Shown: piece after piece, positions 1-6,174 of the stretch | Layout: each line of letters starts with the position of its first letter | How positions within the stretch are numbered: position 1 is the first letter of the stretch | DNA from: JBAZDV01 sp041669745 | GTDB lineage: Archaea; Thermoplasmatota; Thermoplasmata; Methanomassiliicoccales; Methanomethylophilaceae | Length of the DNA: 6,346 nt | NCBI GenBank assembly: GCA_041669745.1 | Contig: JBAYAO010000077.1 | Coordinates: forward strand, 1-6,346 | Reading direction: 5' to 3' | Program-made: the position numbers and the translations under genes | Notes under the pieces: model-generated | The model's input: the letters and a program-made list of their open reading frames with translations, nothing else | The model's database searches: none | What the model was told of the DNA's origin: nothing

Positions 1-953
1 AGTACCTTTTTGCATTCATATTCAGGGAGCGTATCCTTCCCGTGCGCGGGAAGTATCCCAAGCATCCTTTTGGCACCCACAAGAAGGTCCGCATCATCTA
101 TGGATCGTCTGGCGGCCAGGGTCATCCCCTCCGGATCGCCCATCCCTACACCGACAAGTGTGATCCTCCTTCTTTTTCTGTTTATGCTGACGTTGTAAGC
201 GGCCGCGATCTCCAAAAGGGTCTCATCCATGGTCAGTCCGTTCTCTTCTTCCGGGCGTCCTATGATGATGACCTTGGCACCCACCTCTGCAGCGGCCGCG
301 ATCTTCTCCTCGAATCCTCCCGGCTCTCCGGAATCCTTCGTTACGAGATATTTGGCATTCACATGTCTCATCATGGAGACGTTCATCTCCAGGCTGAACG
401 GACCCTGCATGCACATCAGGTGTTCACCGACAAGACCGATCTTCGAGCAGGCCTCCATCGATGACGGCAGCGACAGCACTCTCGCGAATATCCTATCTCT
501 GTAATCCTCCAATTCCGTGAATCTGAAGATCTCCTTACTTCCGGTGGTGACAAGTACGTTACCATCGGTATCCCTGAGATAGTTCACGGCAGATGCAACA
601 TCCGGTACGGAGACCGCATCGTCGAACGTGTCTGTGCCCTTCGCTCTGGAAACACGCAGATATCTTGTTCCCGTTGCCGTGCATGCGCTCTTGATCTTTT
701 CCTTGATCTTGACAGCATAGGGATGTGTGGCATCGATCACCATGGAACATCTGGAACGTATGAATTCGATGAGCTGCTCAAGGTCCATCCTTTCGTGCAG
801 TACCGTTATGTTCCCAGTCTCCCGTATGCACTGTCTTCCGTATTCTGTGGCCGCGCTCACATAGATGTCAACGTTACATCCCTCCAGATATTCTGCAAGC
901 TGTTTTCCTTCCGTGGTGCCTGCGAATATCAGAACGCCCTTCTTATGGCTCAT
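1..953 (-). CDS. cbiJ-cbiE: CbiJ-CbiE fusion: cobalt-precorrin-6A reductase joined to cobalt-precorrin-7 C5-methyltransferase (C-terminus cut off by window edge)
   Basis: Reading leftward from ATG 953-951, one frame stays open for 317 codons plus two bases to the edge, with no stop. Residues 1 to about 250 look like CbiJ/CobK, the NADH/NADPH-dependent reductase converting cobalt-precorrin-6A to 6B. They carry an N-terminal nucleotide-binding motif (AGTTEGKQLA, 11-20), DATHPYA (74-80), VTTGSK (135-140) and KDSGEPGG (206-213). After a short basic linker (NRKRRR, 258-263) a second domain opens with ITLVGVGMGDPEGMTLAARR (264-283), the SAM-binding start of CbiE, which methylates C5. LLVGAKRML (290-298) also fits CbiE. 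Only about 54 residues of CbiE are visible of the usual ~200. The start overlaps the cbiG stop by 4 bp (ATGA), so translation is probably coupled. No start codon lies in the linker that would make an intact separate CbiE. The missing tail could end with CbiE or continue into CbiT. Domain calls are confident; the final length is unknown. Confidence 0.92.
   Translation of the reverse strand, partial: MSHKKGVLIFAGTTEGKQLAEYLEGCNVDIYVSAATEYGRQCIRETGNITVLHERMDLEQLIEFIRSRCSMVIDATHPYAVKIKEKIKSACTATGTRYLRVSRAKGTDTFDDAVSVPDVASAVNYLRDTDGNVLVTTGSKEIFRFTELEDYRDRIFARVLSLPSSMEACSKIGLVGEHLMCMQGPFSLEMNVSMMRHVNAKYLVTKDSGEPGGFEEKIAAAAEVGAKVIIIGRPEEENGLTMDETLLEIAAAYNVSINRKRRRITLVGVGMGDPEGMTLAARRSIDDADLLVGAKRMLGILPAHGKDTLPEYECKKV
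162..173 (-). other. Shine-Dalgarno-like sequence inside the CbiJ-CbiE linker
   Basis: Codons 261-264 of the fusion read AGAAGGAGGATC on the minus strand, close to the archaeal consensus GGAGGTGATC. They sit exactly at the domain boundary. The nearest downstream TTG is out of frame and meets a stop three codons later. The first in-frame ATG is residue 271, inside the SAM-binding motif. Internal initiation of a complete CbiE therefore looks unlikely. The simplest reading is chance from consecutive Arg codons, or a relic of a time when cbiE was a separate gene. Confidence 0.3.
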
Positions 954-1996
954 GTCTCATCACTTGTGAAATCCAATACGTAATCGTCACGTGCAATGGC
1001 AACCGTAACGCCGTGTCCTATGGTTTTCTTCCTTACCAAATGTCCGTTTCTGGATGCGAGCACTGCAGCTCTTTCGCATACGCAATCCACGTTCGTGACA
1101 TTTTTGACCATCTCCGATGACGAATAATCGGAACCGGGTAGCGAATTCAGCTCAGAAGAGGTGAAGGTGACCATAGGCACGGTGAGCATCTCACTGAACT
1201 CCTTCAGTCCGGGTTCTTCTTTTTTCAGGTCTATACTGGCTACGGTTCTGATACTGTCTATCGAGATATCCTCTTCGGACAGCACTTTCTCTACGATCTC
1301 CGAGATCATCTCCTTAGGGATGCCCTTTCTGCAGCCGATGCCGAGAACATGGCATTTCGGTATCAATCTGAGTGTTCTGGTAAAAGGCGAACTTTTTCCT
1401 GCCGCAGATACGAGAATGCCGACCTCTCCGGAATGTTCGAGCGCTATACCTTCCGGAACGGGCCCGCAAATCGGGAATTCGGATACGAGGCCGACTGTTC
1501 TACCGTCAAGCAACCTGGATGAGACATCCTTAACGACCGACAGATTTGCGATATGGATGTCATGTTCCGCGGCATAGGTGTCCACGGAGAATATGTTGTT
1601 TATGTCCGTCGCCGTTGTTATCACTGGAACCGCGCCGATTCCGGAAGCGATTCTTCGGGTCAGTTTGTTCGACCCACCGATATGACCTGCTATCAGTGAG
1701 ATGACGAACCGTCCCTTCTCATCGACGGAGACTATCGCGGGATCGGTGCTCTTGCTCTTGATGAAGGGAGCGATCATCCTGACAGCGATACCGGTGGCAC
1801 CGACGATCACGATGGCATCTGAAATATCAAACACAGACCCCATCCAGTTCTTCAATGAACAGTTAACGTTCTCCAAACCGACGGGATCCGATGACGTCTT
1901 GGAATAAAGTGTGCATTCGTCATCTTTGAGAACATCAGAGATGCGGATCGCCAGTCTGCATCCCGCGGTTGTGAATGCCAATATCCTTACATTCAT
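950..1996 (-). CDS. cbiG: Cobalt-precorrin-5A hydrolase CbiG
   Basis: CbiG opens the delta-lactone ring of cobalt-precorrin-5A and releases the two-carbon fragment as acetaldehyde, giving cobalt-precorrin-5B. The 348-residue product has the normal family length and three-part layout. The N-terminal region has VGATGIAVRMIAPFIKSK (65-82), VSVDEKGRFVISLIAGHIGG (89-108) and PVITTATD (124-131). A variable middle part covers about 135-215. The C-terminal CobE-like domain begins with LGIGCRKG (218-225) and carries the VCERAAVLAS segment (306-315). The ATG at 1996-1994 overlaps the cbiD stop as TGATG, which suggests coupling to cbiD, its neighbour in both operon and pathway. An AAGGAG lies upstream in the end of cbiD but is rather far (about 11 nt). 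The TGA stop overlaps the next gene's ATG. No frameshift or missing motif is apparent. The protein should be soluble, with no signal or membrane segment. Confidence 0.96.
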   Translation of the reverse strand: MNVRILAFTTAGCRLAIRISDVLKDDECTLYSKTSSDPVGLENVNCSLKNWMGSVFDISDAIVIVGATGIAVRMIAPFIKSKSTDPAIVSVDEKGRFVISLIAGHIGGSNKLTRRIASGIGAVPVITTATDINNIFSVDTYAAEHDIHIANLSVVKDVSSRLLDGRTVGLVSEFPICGPVPEGIALEHSGEVGILVSAAGKSSPFTRTLRLIPKCHVLGIGCRKGIPKEMISEIVEKVLSEEDISIDSIRTVASIDLKKEEPGLKEFSEMLTVPMVTFTSSELNSLPGSDYSSSEMVKNVTNVDCVCERAAVLASRNGHLVRKKTIGHGVTVAIARDDYVLDFTSDET

Positions 1997-3144
1997 CAGG
2001 ATCCCTGCTCCTTCAGCATACGGATGAGTTCGGGAGACCTGTCACTCATTCCCAGGAGTCCGTACTTGGATGAGAAGACGACCACACCGATCACCATCTC
2101 GTCATTCACACGATGATTCATATATGCTGTCATTTTCTTCACGATGAGTTGCATAACGGGTTCTATCATACGGACCTCGGAAAGGACATCTAGCGCATCA
2201 TCCGTGGTGGTGCAGTTCATGATCCTCCTTCCAGTCTCCGCGTCCCCACCGGCGCTTATGAGGTTGGCAGTGATTATCTCCATCCTTGAATCACCGTTCT
2301 TCGAGTGGGTGTTCATGATCCCGCCCGCGATCTTCACGAGTTTGCCGAGATTTCCGACTAGAAGTAATCCTTCGACATGTAGCTCAGAGGCATGATCGAG
2401 CATCTCGCCGACGAAGTTGCTGCATTTTATCGCGGATTCGGGATCAAGACCGTCGATATTCTCGGAGAAATCCTTTCCGTAGTTACCTGGTACGACAAGC
2501 AATACCCTGTCCCCGGATGCAACATGCACATCCATTTCCTTGCGTATGGTCTCCACTATCGCGTATTCGCTCATAGGCTCCACGATTCCGCTGGTTCCCA
2601 GTATCGATATACCGCCCATTATGCCCAGGCGCGGATTGAATGTCTTTTCGGATACCTTCTCTCCCTCGGGAACGGAGATCAGGACATCCATTCCGCCGGT
2701 GTATCCTTCCGAGGAGCATGCGTCCCTGACACATTCGGTTATCATTTCTCGGGGAATATGATTGATGGCGGCGTTCCCCACCGGCTGATCCAAACCGTTC
2801 TTAGTGACTCTTCCGATGCCTATGCCGCCGTCGATGTTATACGTACCGTCGTCACGAAATCTGACTTCGGAATATACGAGGAGACCATGTGTGGCATCCA
2901 CATCGTCACCGCCGTCTTTTCTTACGGCACAGCGGACGGATCCCTTGTCGATGGCAATATCTTCGACGGCAAGACGTAGTGGCGTGCCGTTCGGGGTGGT
3001 TATTTCGATCTCTTTCATTGGGATCCCCGAGAGTAGCATCATCGCTGCTGCTTTGGATGCGGCAGCGGCGCACGAGCCGGTGGTATAACCGCATCTCAGG
3101 ATCTTTTTATTAACCGTAACGTGTCCGCATCCATTGAACGTCAA
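1996..3144 (-). CDS. cbiD: Cobalt-precorrin-5B C1-methyltransferase CbiD
   Basis: CbiD uses S-adenosylmethionine to methylate C1 of cobalt-precorrin-5B, giving cobalt-precorrin-6A. Its fold is unrelated to the CbiL/F/H/E methylases. The 382-residue product shows the diagnostic RCGYTTGSCAAAASKAA (17-33), GIGRVTKNGLDQPVGNAAIN (109-128), NPRLGIMGGISILGTSGIVE (170-189) and GNLGKLVKIAGGIMNTHSKN (264-283). These are the best-conserved stretches of the family. The start is TTG at 3144-3142. Nearby ATGs are out of frame, and a GGTGAT ribosome binding site lies three bases upstream. No ATG, GTG or TTG lies in frame between this codon and the upstream in-frame stop. It is the first gene of the leftward operon and overlaps cbiG by one base. 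The non-ATG start may lower its translation, which is an inference. Function is very secure. Confidence 0.97.
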   Translation of the reverse strand: MTFNGCGHVTVNKKILRCGYTTGSCAAAASKAAAMMLLSGIPMKEIEITTPNGTPLRLAVEDIAIDKGSVRCAVRKDGGDDVDATHGLLVYSEVRFRDDGTYNIDGGIGIGRVTKNGLDQPVGNAAINHIPREMITECVRDACSSEGYTGGMDVLISVPEGEKVSEKTFNPRLGIMGGISILGTSGIVEPMSEYAIVETIRKEMDVHVASGDRVLLVVPGNYGKDFSENIDGLDPESAIKCSNFVGEMLDHASELHVEGLLLVGNLGKLVKIAGGIMNTHSKNGDSRMEIITANLISAGGDAETGRRIMNCTTTDDALDVLSEVRMIEPVMQLIVKKMTAYMNHRVNDEMVIGVVVFSSKYGLLGMSDRSPELIRMLKEQGS

Positions 3145-3147
3145 TGT

Positions 3148-3153
3148 ATCACC
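3148..3153 (-). promoter_or_regulatory. Ribosome binding site that fixes the TTG start of cbiD
   Basis: The minus strand reads GGTGAT, then ACA, then TTG. GGTGAT matches the 3' part of the archaeal Shine-Dalgarno consensus GGAGGTGATC. The spacing is short, but no other in-frame initiator is available nearby, so this site supports TTG at 3144-3142 as the real start. Confidence 0.55.
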
Positions 3154-3174
3154 AGTCTTTTCCTTCAGATTGTT

Positions 3175-3195
3175 ATCGTCTCCGGGGTAGACGAT
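3175..3195. repeat. Inverted repeat in the cbiD leader or promoter
   Basis: ATCGTCT (3175-3181) and AGACGAT (3189-3195) are perfect 7-bp inverted arms around a 7-base GC-rich centre. The element sits 31 to 51 bases upstream of the cbiD start. It could be an operator for a dimeric regulator, or a hairpin in the cbiD mRNA leader, depending on the transcription start. The arms are exact; a function is only inferred. Confidence 0.4.
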
Positions 3196-3205
3196 CCGAT
3201 TATTT
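3196..3205 (-). promoter_or_regulatory. Candidate TATA element for the leftward cbiD-cbiG-cbiJE operon
   Basis: On the minus strand this stretch reads CTAAATAATC, an AT-rich TATA-like element about 55 bases upstream of the cbiD start. A start site about 25 bases downstream would give a short leader of roughly 30 bases and place the inverted repeat at 3175-3195 at or near it. TATATAT (3219-3212) and TTATAA (3231-3226, read leftward) are alternatives. The choice cannot be made from sequence. Confidence 0.3.
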
Positions 3206-3210
3206 AGATG

Positions 3211-3220
3211 GATATATATG
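3211..3220 (+). promoter_or_regulatory. Candidate TATA box for the rightward cbiL-cbiF-cbiH-cbiC operon
   Basis: GATATATATG lies in the most AT-rich part of the divergent intergenic region. Archaeal initiation usually falls about 25 bases after the TATA centre, which here is about 3241, exactly at an in-frame ATG upstream of the family-typical cbiL start. A second element, TTATAATA (3226-3233), would instead start RNA near 3255, giving a short leader for ATG 3271. The imperfect palindrome CCAA-N10-TTGG (3221-3238) overlaps this second element and could bind a regulator. Confidence 0.4.
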
Positions 3221-3270
3221 CCAAGTTATAATAATTGGTTATGTATCATACCTTCGACCACGGGTATATC

Positions 3271-3963
3271 ATGTCTGGAAAATTGTATGGGATAGGTGTC
3301 GGACCGGGCGACTCTGAACTTCTGACCCTAAAGGCCAAAAGACTTTTGGACGGGTGCGGAACGATAGCATACCCTGTGAAGAAACCAGGCGAGAAGAGCA
3401 TAGCGCTTGAGATCATAAGATCGGTGATAGACCTCGATCGGAAGGATATACTGGAGCTTTGGTTTCGTATGGACCCCTCGGATGAAATACGTGCTGGGTA
3501 TCGCAGGGAAGCTGTCAAAATGATAACGGATGTCCTGGACAGAGGCGAAGATGTATGCATGGTGACTCTCGGGGATGTATCTATCTTCAGTACGTACATG
3601 CGCATCAACGATGCGGTGGAAGAGATGGGCTACGAGACCGAGGTGGTTCCGGGGATCCCGTCCTTCTGTGGTGGTGCAGCAGCGGCGAAGATGCCGTTGA
3701 TGATCGGCAATGAAGGATTGGCGATAGTACCGTCTGCAGAAGAGAATACCATTTTGGATGCAGCATTGGACGGCTTTGAGAACATAGTGGTGATGAAAGC
3801 CTACGATTCGATCGAAAAGCTGGTCAAGCTGATGGAAGAAAAAGGCATAGACCCTCTGTGCGGAACGGTGATAAGCTGCATCGGAATGGAGAATGAGTAC
3901 ATCGGACCGCTGGATGTCAACAGGGAATATGGATACTTCACCACCGTGGTCATCAAGAAATGA
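3271..3963 (+). CDS. cbiL: Cobalt-factor II (cobalt-sirohydrochlorin) C20-methyltransferase CbiL
   Basis: CbiL uses SAM to methylate C20 of cobalt-sirohydrochlorin (cobalt-factor II), giving cobalt-factor III, the first committed corrin step. From ATG 3271 the product is 230 residues, normal for the family. It has YGIGVGPGDSELLTLKAK (6-23), the SAM-site GDVSIFSTY motif (101-109) and VVPGIPSFCGGAAAAKMPL (125-143). The opening MSGKLYG resembles known CbiL N-termini, so I chose this start, although its ribosome site is weak (only CGGGT nearby). ATG 3241 and TTG 3235 are in frame and would add 10 or 12 residues. ATG 3241 sits where a TATA box at 3211-3220 would start RNA, so a leaderless longer form is quite possible. 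It is the first gene of the rightward operon; cbiF follows after 17 bp. Confidence 0.95.
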   Translation: MSGKLYGIGVGPGDSELLTLKAKRLLDGCGTIAYPVKKPGEKSIALEIIRSVIDLDRKDILELWFRMDPSDEIRAGYRREAVKMITDVLDRGEDVCMVTLGDVSIFSTYMRINDAVEEMGYETEVVPGIPSFCGGAAAAKMPLMIGNEGLAIVPSAEENTILDAALDGFENIVVMKAYDSIEKLVKLMEEKGIDPLCGTVISCIGMENEYIGPLDVNREYGYFTTVVIKK

Positions 3964-3966
3964 TAT

Positions 3967-3973
3967 GAGGAGA
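3967..3973 (+). promoter_or_regulatory. Ribosome binding site of cbiF
   Basis: GAGGAGA lies in the 17-bp gap between the cbiL stop and the cbiF ATG, seven bases before the ATG. It is a clear purine-rich site and supports the start at 3981. Confidence 0.65.
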
Positions 3974-3980
3974 TTGAGAG

Positions 3981-4739
3981 ATGATATCTATTATTGGTGC
4001 AGGTCCCGGAGATCCGGATTTGATAACCGTTAAGGGAAAGAAATTGATCGACGATGCAGACGTGATCGTCTATGCAGGTTCATTGGTGAATCCGATGGTT
4101 CTTTCCGGAGCGAAGAAAAGTGCGAAGATCTACAACAGTGCGGAGATGGACCTTGATGCGGTGATAGACGTTATGAGCACAGCCGAGAAGAAAGGGCTCA
4201 AGGTGGTCCGTGTACATACCGGAGATCCTGCTATATATGGTGCCCACAGAGAACAGATAGACCGTCTGGAGGACATGGGGATCGAGTGTGAGGTCATCCC
4301 GGGAGTGAGCTCTTTCCTAGCCGCTGCGGCCGTTCTGAAGAAGGAGTACACACTGCCGAATGTGAGTCAGACGGTGATCTTGACAAGGATGGAAGGACGT
4401 ACTCCGATGCCGCAAAAGGAAAAGCTGGAGGATCTGGCAAGACACAATGCGACGATGATAATATTCCTGAGCGTGGGATTCATGGATGAGATGGTGACAT
4501 CCCTCGTCGCTGGGGGATATTCGCCGGATACACCCGTGGCGGTCGTCTACAAAGCGACGTGGCCCGATCAGAAGATCGTGACGGGAACGTTGGTCGATAT
4601 AGCTGAAAAGGTCAAGACCGAGAAGATCAAGAAGACGGCACTGACGATCGTCGGAAGATTCCTGGGTGACGAGTACGACCTTTCCAAACTCTATGACAAG
4701 AATTTCACGACCGGGTTCAGACAGGGTACGGAGAGGTGA
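3981..4739 (+). CDS. cbiF: Cobalt-precorrin-4 C11-methyltransferase CbiF
   Basis: CbiF methylates C11 of cobalt-precorrin-4 with SAM, giving cobalt-precorrin-5A, the CbiG substrate. The 252-residue product is of family length. It has SIIGAGPGDPDLITVKGKKL (3-22), VIVYAGSLVNP (28-38), VRVHTGDPAIYGA (76-88), EVIPGVSSFLAAAAVLKKEY (104-123) and TRMEGRTPMP (135-144). The YAGSLV and TRMEGRTPMP blocks separate CbiF/CobM from CbiL, CbiH and CbiE, which share only the GxGPGD and PG fold motifs. The segment VVYKATWPDQKIVTGTL (188-204) near the C-terminus is also typical. A good ribosome site precedes the ATG. The cbiH start follows the TGA by four bases. No defect is seen. Confidence 0.97.
   Translation: MISIIGAGPGDPDLITVKGKKLIDDADVIVYAGSLVNPMVLSGAKKSAKIYNSAEMDLDAVIDVMSTAEKKGLKVVRVHTGDPAIYGAHREQIDRLEDMGIECEVIPGVSSFLAAAAVLKKEYTLPNVSQTVILTRMEGRTPMPQKEKLEDLARHNATMIIFLSVGFMDEMVTSLVAGGYSPDTPVAVVYKATWPDQKIVTGTLVDIAEKVKTEKIKKTALTIVGRFLGDEYDLSKLYDKNFTTGFRQGTER
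4734..4739 (+). promoter_or_regulatory. Ribosome binding site of cbiH overlapping the end of cbiF
   Basis: AGGTGA spans the final codons and stop of cbiF and lies four bases before ATG 4744. It decides the cbiH start: the same frame is open upstream with an ATG at 4666, but that would overlap cbiF by 74 bp and add 26 residues unlike the family. Confidence 0.65.
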
Positions 4740-4743
4740 CGGT

Positions 4744-5487
4744 ATGTACGGAAAACTATACGTTGTGGGTTTCGGCCCCGGATCCAAGGGGGATATGACC
4801 TTCCGCGCGGCAAAAGCCATTGAAGACGTCGATGTCGTCACAGGATACACGACGTACGTCAACATACTGAGGGAGTTATTCCCGGACAAGGTCTACAAGG
4901 CCACGGGGATGATGAAAGAGAAGGACCGTTGCAGGATGGCGATCGAGGATGCGATGAACGGAAGATCCGTGGCGATGGTCAGCAGCGGAGACTCCGGGAT
5001 ATACGGAATGGCGGGAATAATATACCAGCTGGTGGAAGAGATGGGCGCGGATATCGAAGTGGAGGTCATTCCAGGTATCACGGCGGCGTCAGCAGCGTCA
5101 GCGATCCTCGGTGCGCCGTTGATGCATGATCTCTCGATGATAAGCCTATCGGACCTCATGACGCCCATAGAGACGATAATGAAGAGGGTGGACTGTGCGG
5201 GTCAAAGCGACATGGTGATCTGCCTCTACAATCCCAAGAGCAAGGGAAGATTGCATAATCTCTCCAAGGCAGCGGATGTACTTCTGCGATACAGATCGCC
5301 CGATACACCCGTCGGCATCGTGAGAAATGCCGGAAGGGCAGATCAAAACAAGACGATCACGACCCTGGGCTCTTTGAAGGATGCGGACGTGGATATGCTC
5401 TGCACGGTCATAATAGGAAACTCGCAGACATATGTGGCAGGTGGTCGTATGATAACGCCGAGAGGCTATCCGATAGGAGGTGAGTGA
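4744..5487 (+). CDS. cbiH: Cobalt-factor III C17-methyltransferase (ring-contracting) CbiH
   Basis: CbiH methylates C17 and drives contraction of the macrocycle, turning cobalt-factor III into cobalt-precorrin-4 with its delta-lactone. The 247-residue product has LYVVGFGPGSKGDMTFRA (5-22), VVTGYTTYV (31-39), VSSGDSGIYGMAG (79-91), EVEVIPGITAASAASAILGA (105-124), LSDLMTPIE (135-143), ICLYNPKSKGR (159-169) and IVRNAGR (192-198). The SSGDSGIYGM, SLSDLMTPW-type and LYNPxS motifs are specific to CobJ/CbiH. It has the plain ~240-residue form, without the C-terminal extension seen in some bacterial CbiH60 proteins. ATG 4744 is supported by AGGTGA just upstream and by homology starting at MYGKLYVVGFGPG. 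It lies in the rightward operon, one base before the cbiC start. Confidence 0.96.
   Translation: MYGKLYVVGFGPGSKGDMTFRAAKAIEDVDVVTGYTTYVNILRELFPDKVYKATGMMKEKDRCRMAIEDAMNGRSVAMVSSGDSGIYGMAGIIYQLVEEMGADIEVEVIPGITAASAASAILGAPLMHDLSMISLSDLMTPIETIMKRVDCAGQSDMVICLYNPKSKGRLHNLSKAADVLLRYRSPDTPVGIVRNAGRADQNKTITTLGSLKDADVDMLCTVIIGNSQTYVAGGRMITPRGYPIGGE
5475..5483 (+). promoter_or_regulatory. Strong ribosome binding site fixing the TTG start of cbiC
   Basis: AGGAGGTGA is a near-complete match to the archaeal Shine-Dalgarno consensus and lies inside the end of cbiH. Five bases separate it from TTG 5489. A GTG at 5480 is in the same frame but lies within this site, so a ribosome bound here would not start there. 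The site therefore favours TTG 5489 over GTG 5480. Confidence 0.7.
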
Positions 5488-5488
5488 T

Positions 5489-6121
5489 TTGACGAAATAT
5501 GTTAGACCGCAAGATATAGAGAAGCGCAGCATGGAGATCATCACCAGCGAGCTCAACGGCAGGACATGGCCGGAGCCAGAGTTCTCGATAATAAAAAGAT
5601 GTATACACACATCGGCCGATTTCGATTATGCGGATAATCTTAAGTTCTCGGATAATGCGGCCATGATAGGGGTCGAGGTCATCAGGGCGGGCGCACACAT
5701 AGTGACAGACACCAAAATGGCCGCCGCCGGCATAAACAAGAACAGACTCAGGGAATTCGGCGGTGAGGTCCACTGTTTCATCAGCGATGAGGATGTGATA
5801 GCCGAAGCGAAGGAGAAAGGATGTACGAGGGCGACCGTATGCATGGAAAGAGGTGCGGACCTGTCCGTACCGACGATATTCGCCATCGGCAATGCGCCGA
5901 CGGCCCTGGTCCATCTGAGTCAGTTGATATCCGAAGGAAAAGTGAGACCGAAGCTGATCATCGGTGCACCCGTCGGTTTCGTCAATGTCGTGGAGGCCAA
6001 GGAGATGATTATGGATGCGGGGATTCCATACATCGTAGCTTCGGGGCGTAAAGGCGGAAGCAATATCGTTGCCTCCATCTGCAATGCCATGTTGTATTAT
6101 CAGCAGAGGGACAGGTTCTGA
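5489..6121 (+). CDS. cbiC: Cobalt-precorrin-8 methylmutase CbiC
   Basis: CbiC moves the methyl group from C11 to C12 of cobalt-precorrin-8, giving cobyrinic acid and finishing the ring. From TTG 5489 it is 210 residues, normal for CbiC/CobH. Key segments are KRCIHTSADFDYADNLKFS (36-54), TDTKMAAAGINK (73-84), FAIGNAPTALVHL (131-143), KLIIGAPVGFVNVVEAKE (155-172) and SGRKGGSNIVA (185-195). His40 in the IHTSADFDY block is the likely catalytic acid/base by analogy with the conserved His of CobH. The strong AGGAGGTGA site, five bases upstream, selects the TTG; GTG 5480 (three more residues) is the alternative. It is the last confident gene of the operon, one base after the cbiH stop. No U-run terminator follows; a hairpin lies 53 bp downstream. 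Confidence 0.96.
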   Translation: MTKYVRPQDIEKRSMEIITSELNGRTWPEPEFSIIKRCIHTSADFDYADNLKFSDNAAMIGVEVIRAGAHIVTDTKMAAAGINKNRLREFGGEVHCFISDEDVIAEAKEKGCTRATVCMERGADLSVPTIFAIGNAPTALVHLSQLISEGKVRPKLIIGAPVGFVNVVEAKEMIMDAGIPYIVASGRKGGSNIVASICNAMLYYQQRDRF

Positions 6122-6174
6122 TATCGTAACTTCGTCGACATGAAAATATCAAAGTGCCATAAGCGCTGTAAAAC

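Noticed and set aside
200..306. A 13-base direct repeat GCGGCCGCGATCT at 200-212 and 294-306
   Set aside because: Both copies encode Ile-Ala-Ala-Ala stretches in CbiJ with the same codons; this looks like amino-acid and codon coincidence, not a functional repeat.
42..464. A 140-codon plus-strand frame at the left edge
   Set aside because: It lies opposite the CbiJ-CbiE frame, whose motifs are diagnostic; the plus-strand product has no recognisable features.
2392..2979. A 195-codon frame on the plus strand opposite cbiD
   Set aside because: It lies wholly opposite a well-conserved CbiD sequence, has no recognisable motif, and follows from the codon pattern of the real gene.
3145..3270. A cobalamin riboswitch between the divergent operons
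   Set aside because: The region is AT-rich, too short, and I see no B12-box-like conserved element or multi-helix core; such riboswitches are also scarcely known in archaea.
4317..4889. A 190-codon minus-strand frame opposite the end of cbiF and start of cbiH
   Set aside because: It crosses the boundary of two confident genes on the other strand and resembles no family; it is a shadow.
5408..5914. A 168-codon minus-strand frame opposite cbiH and cbiC
   Set aside because: It overlaps two confident genes, with no motif or ribosome site that would support it.
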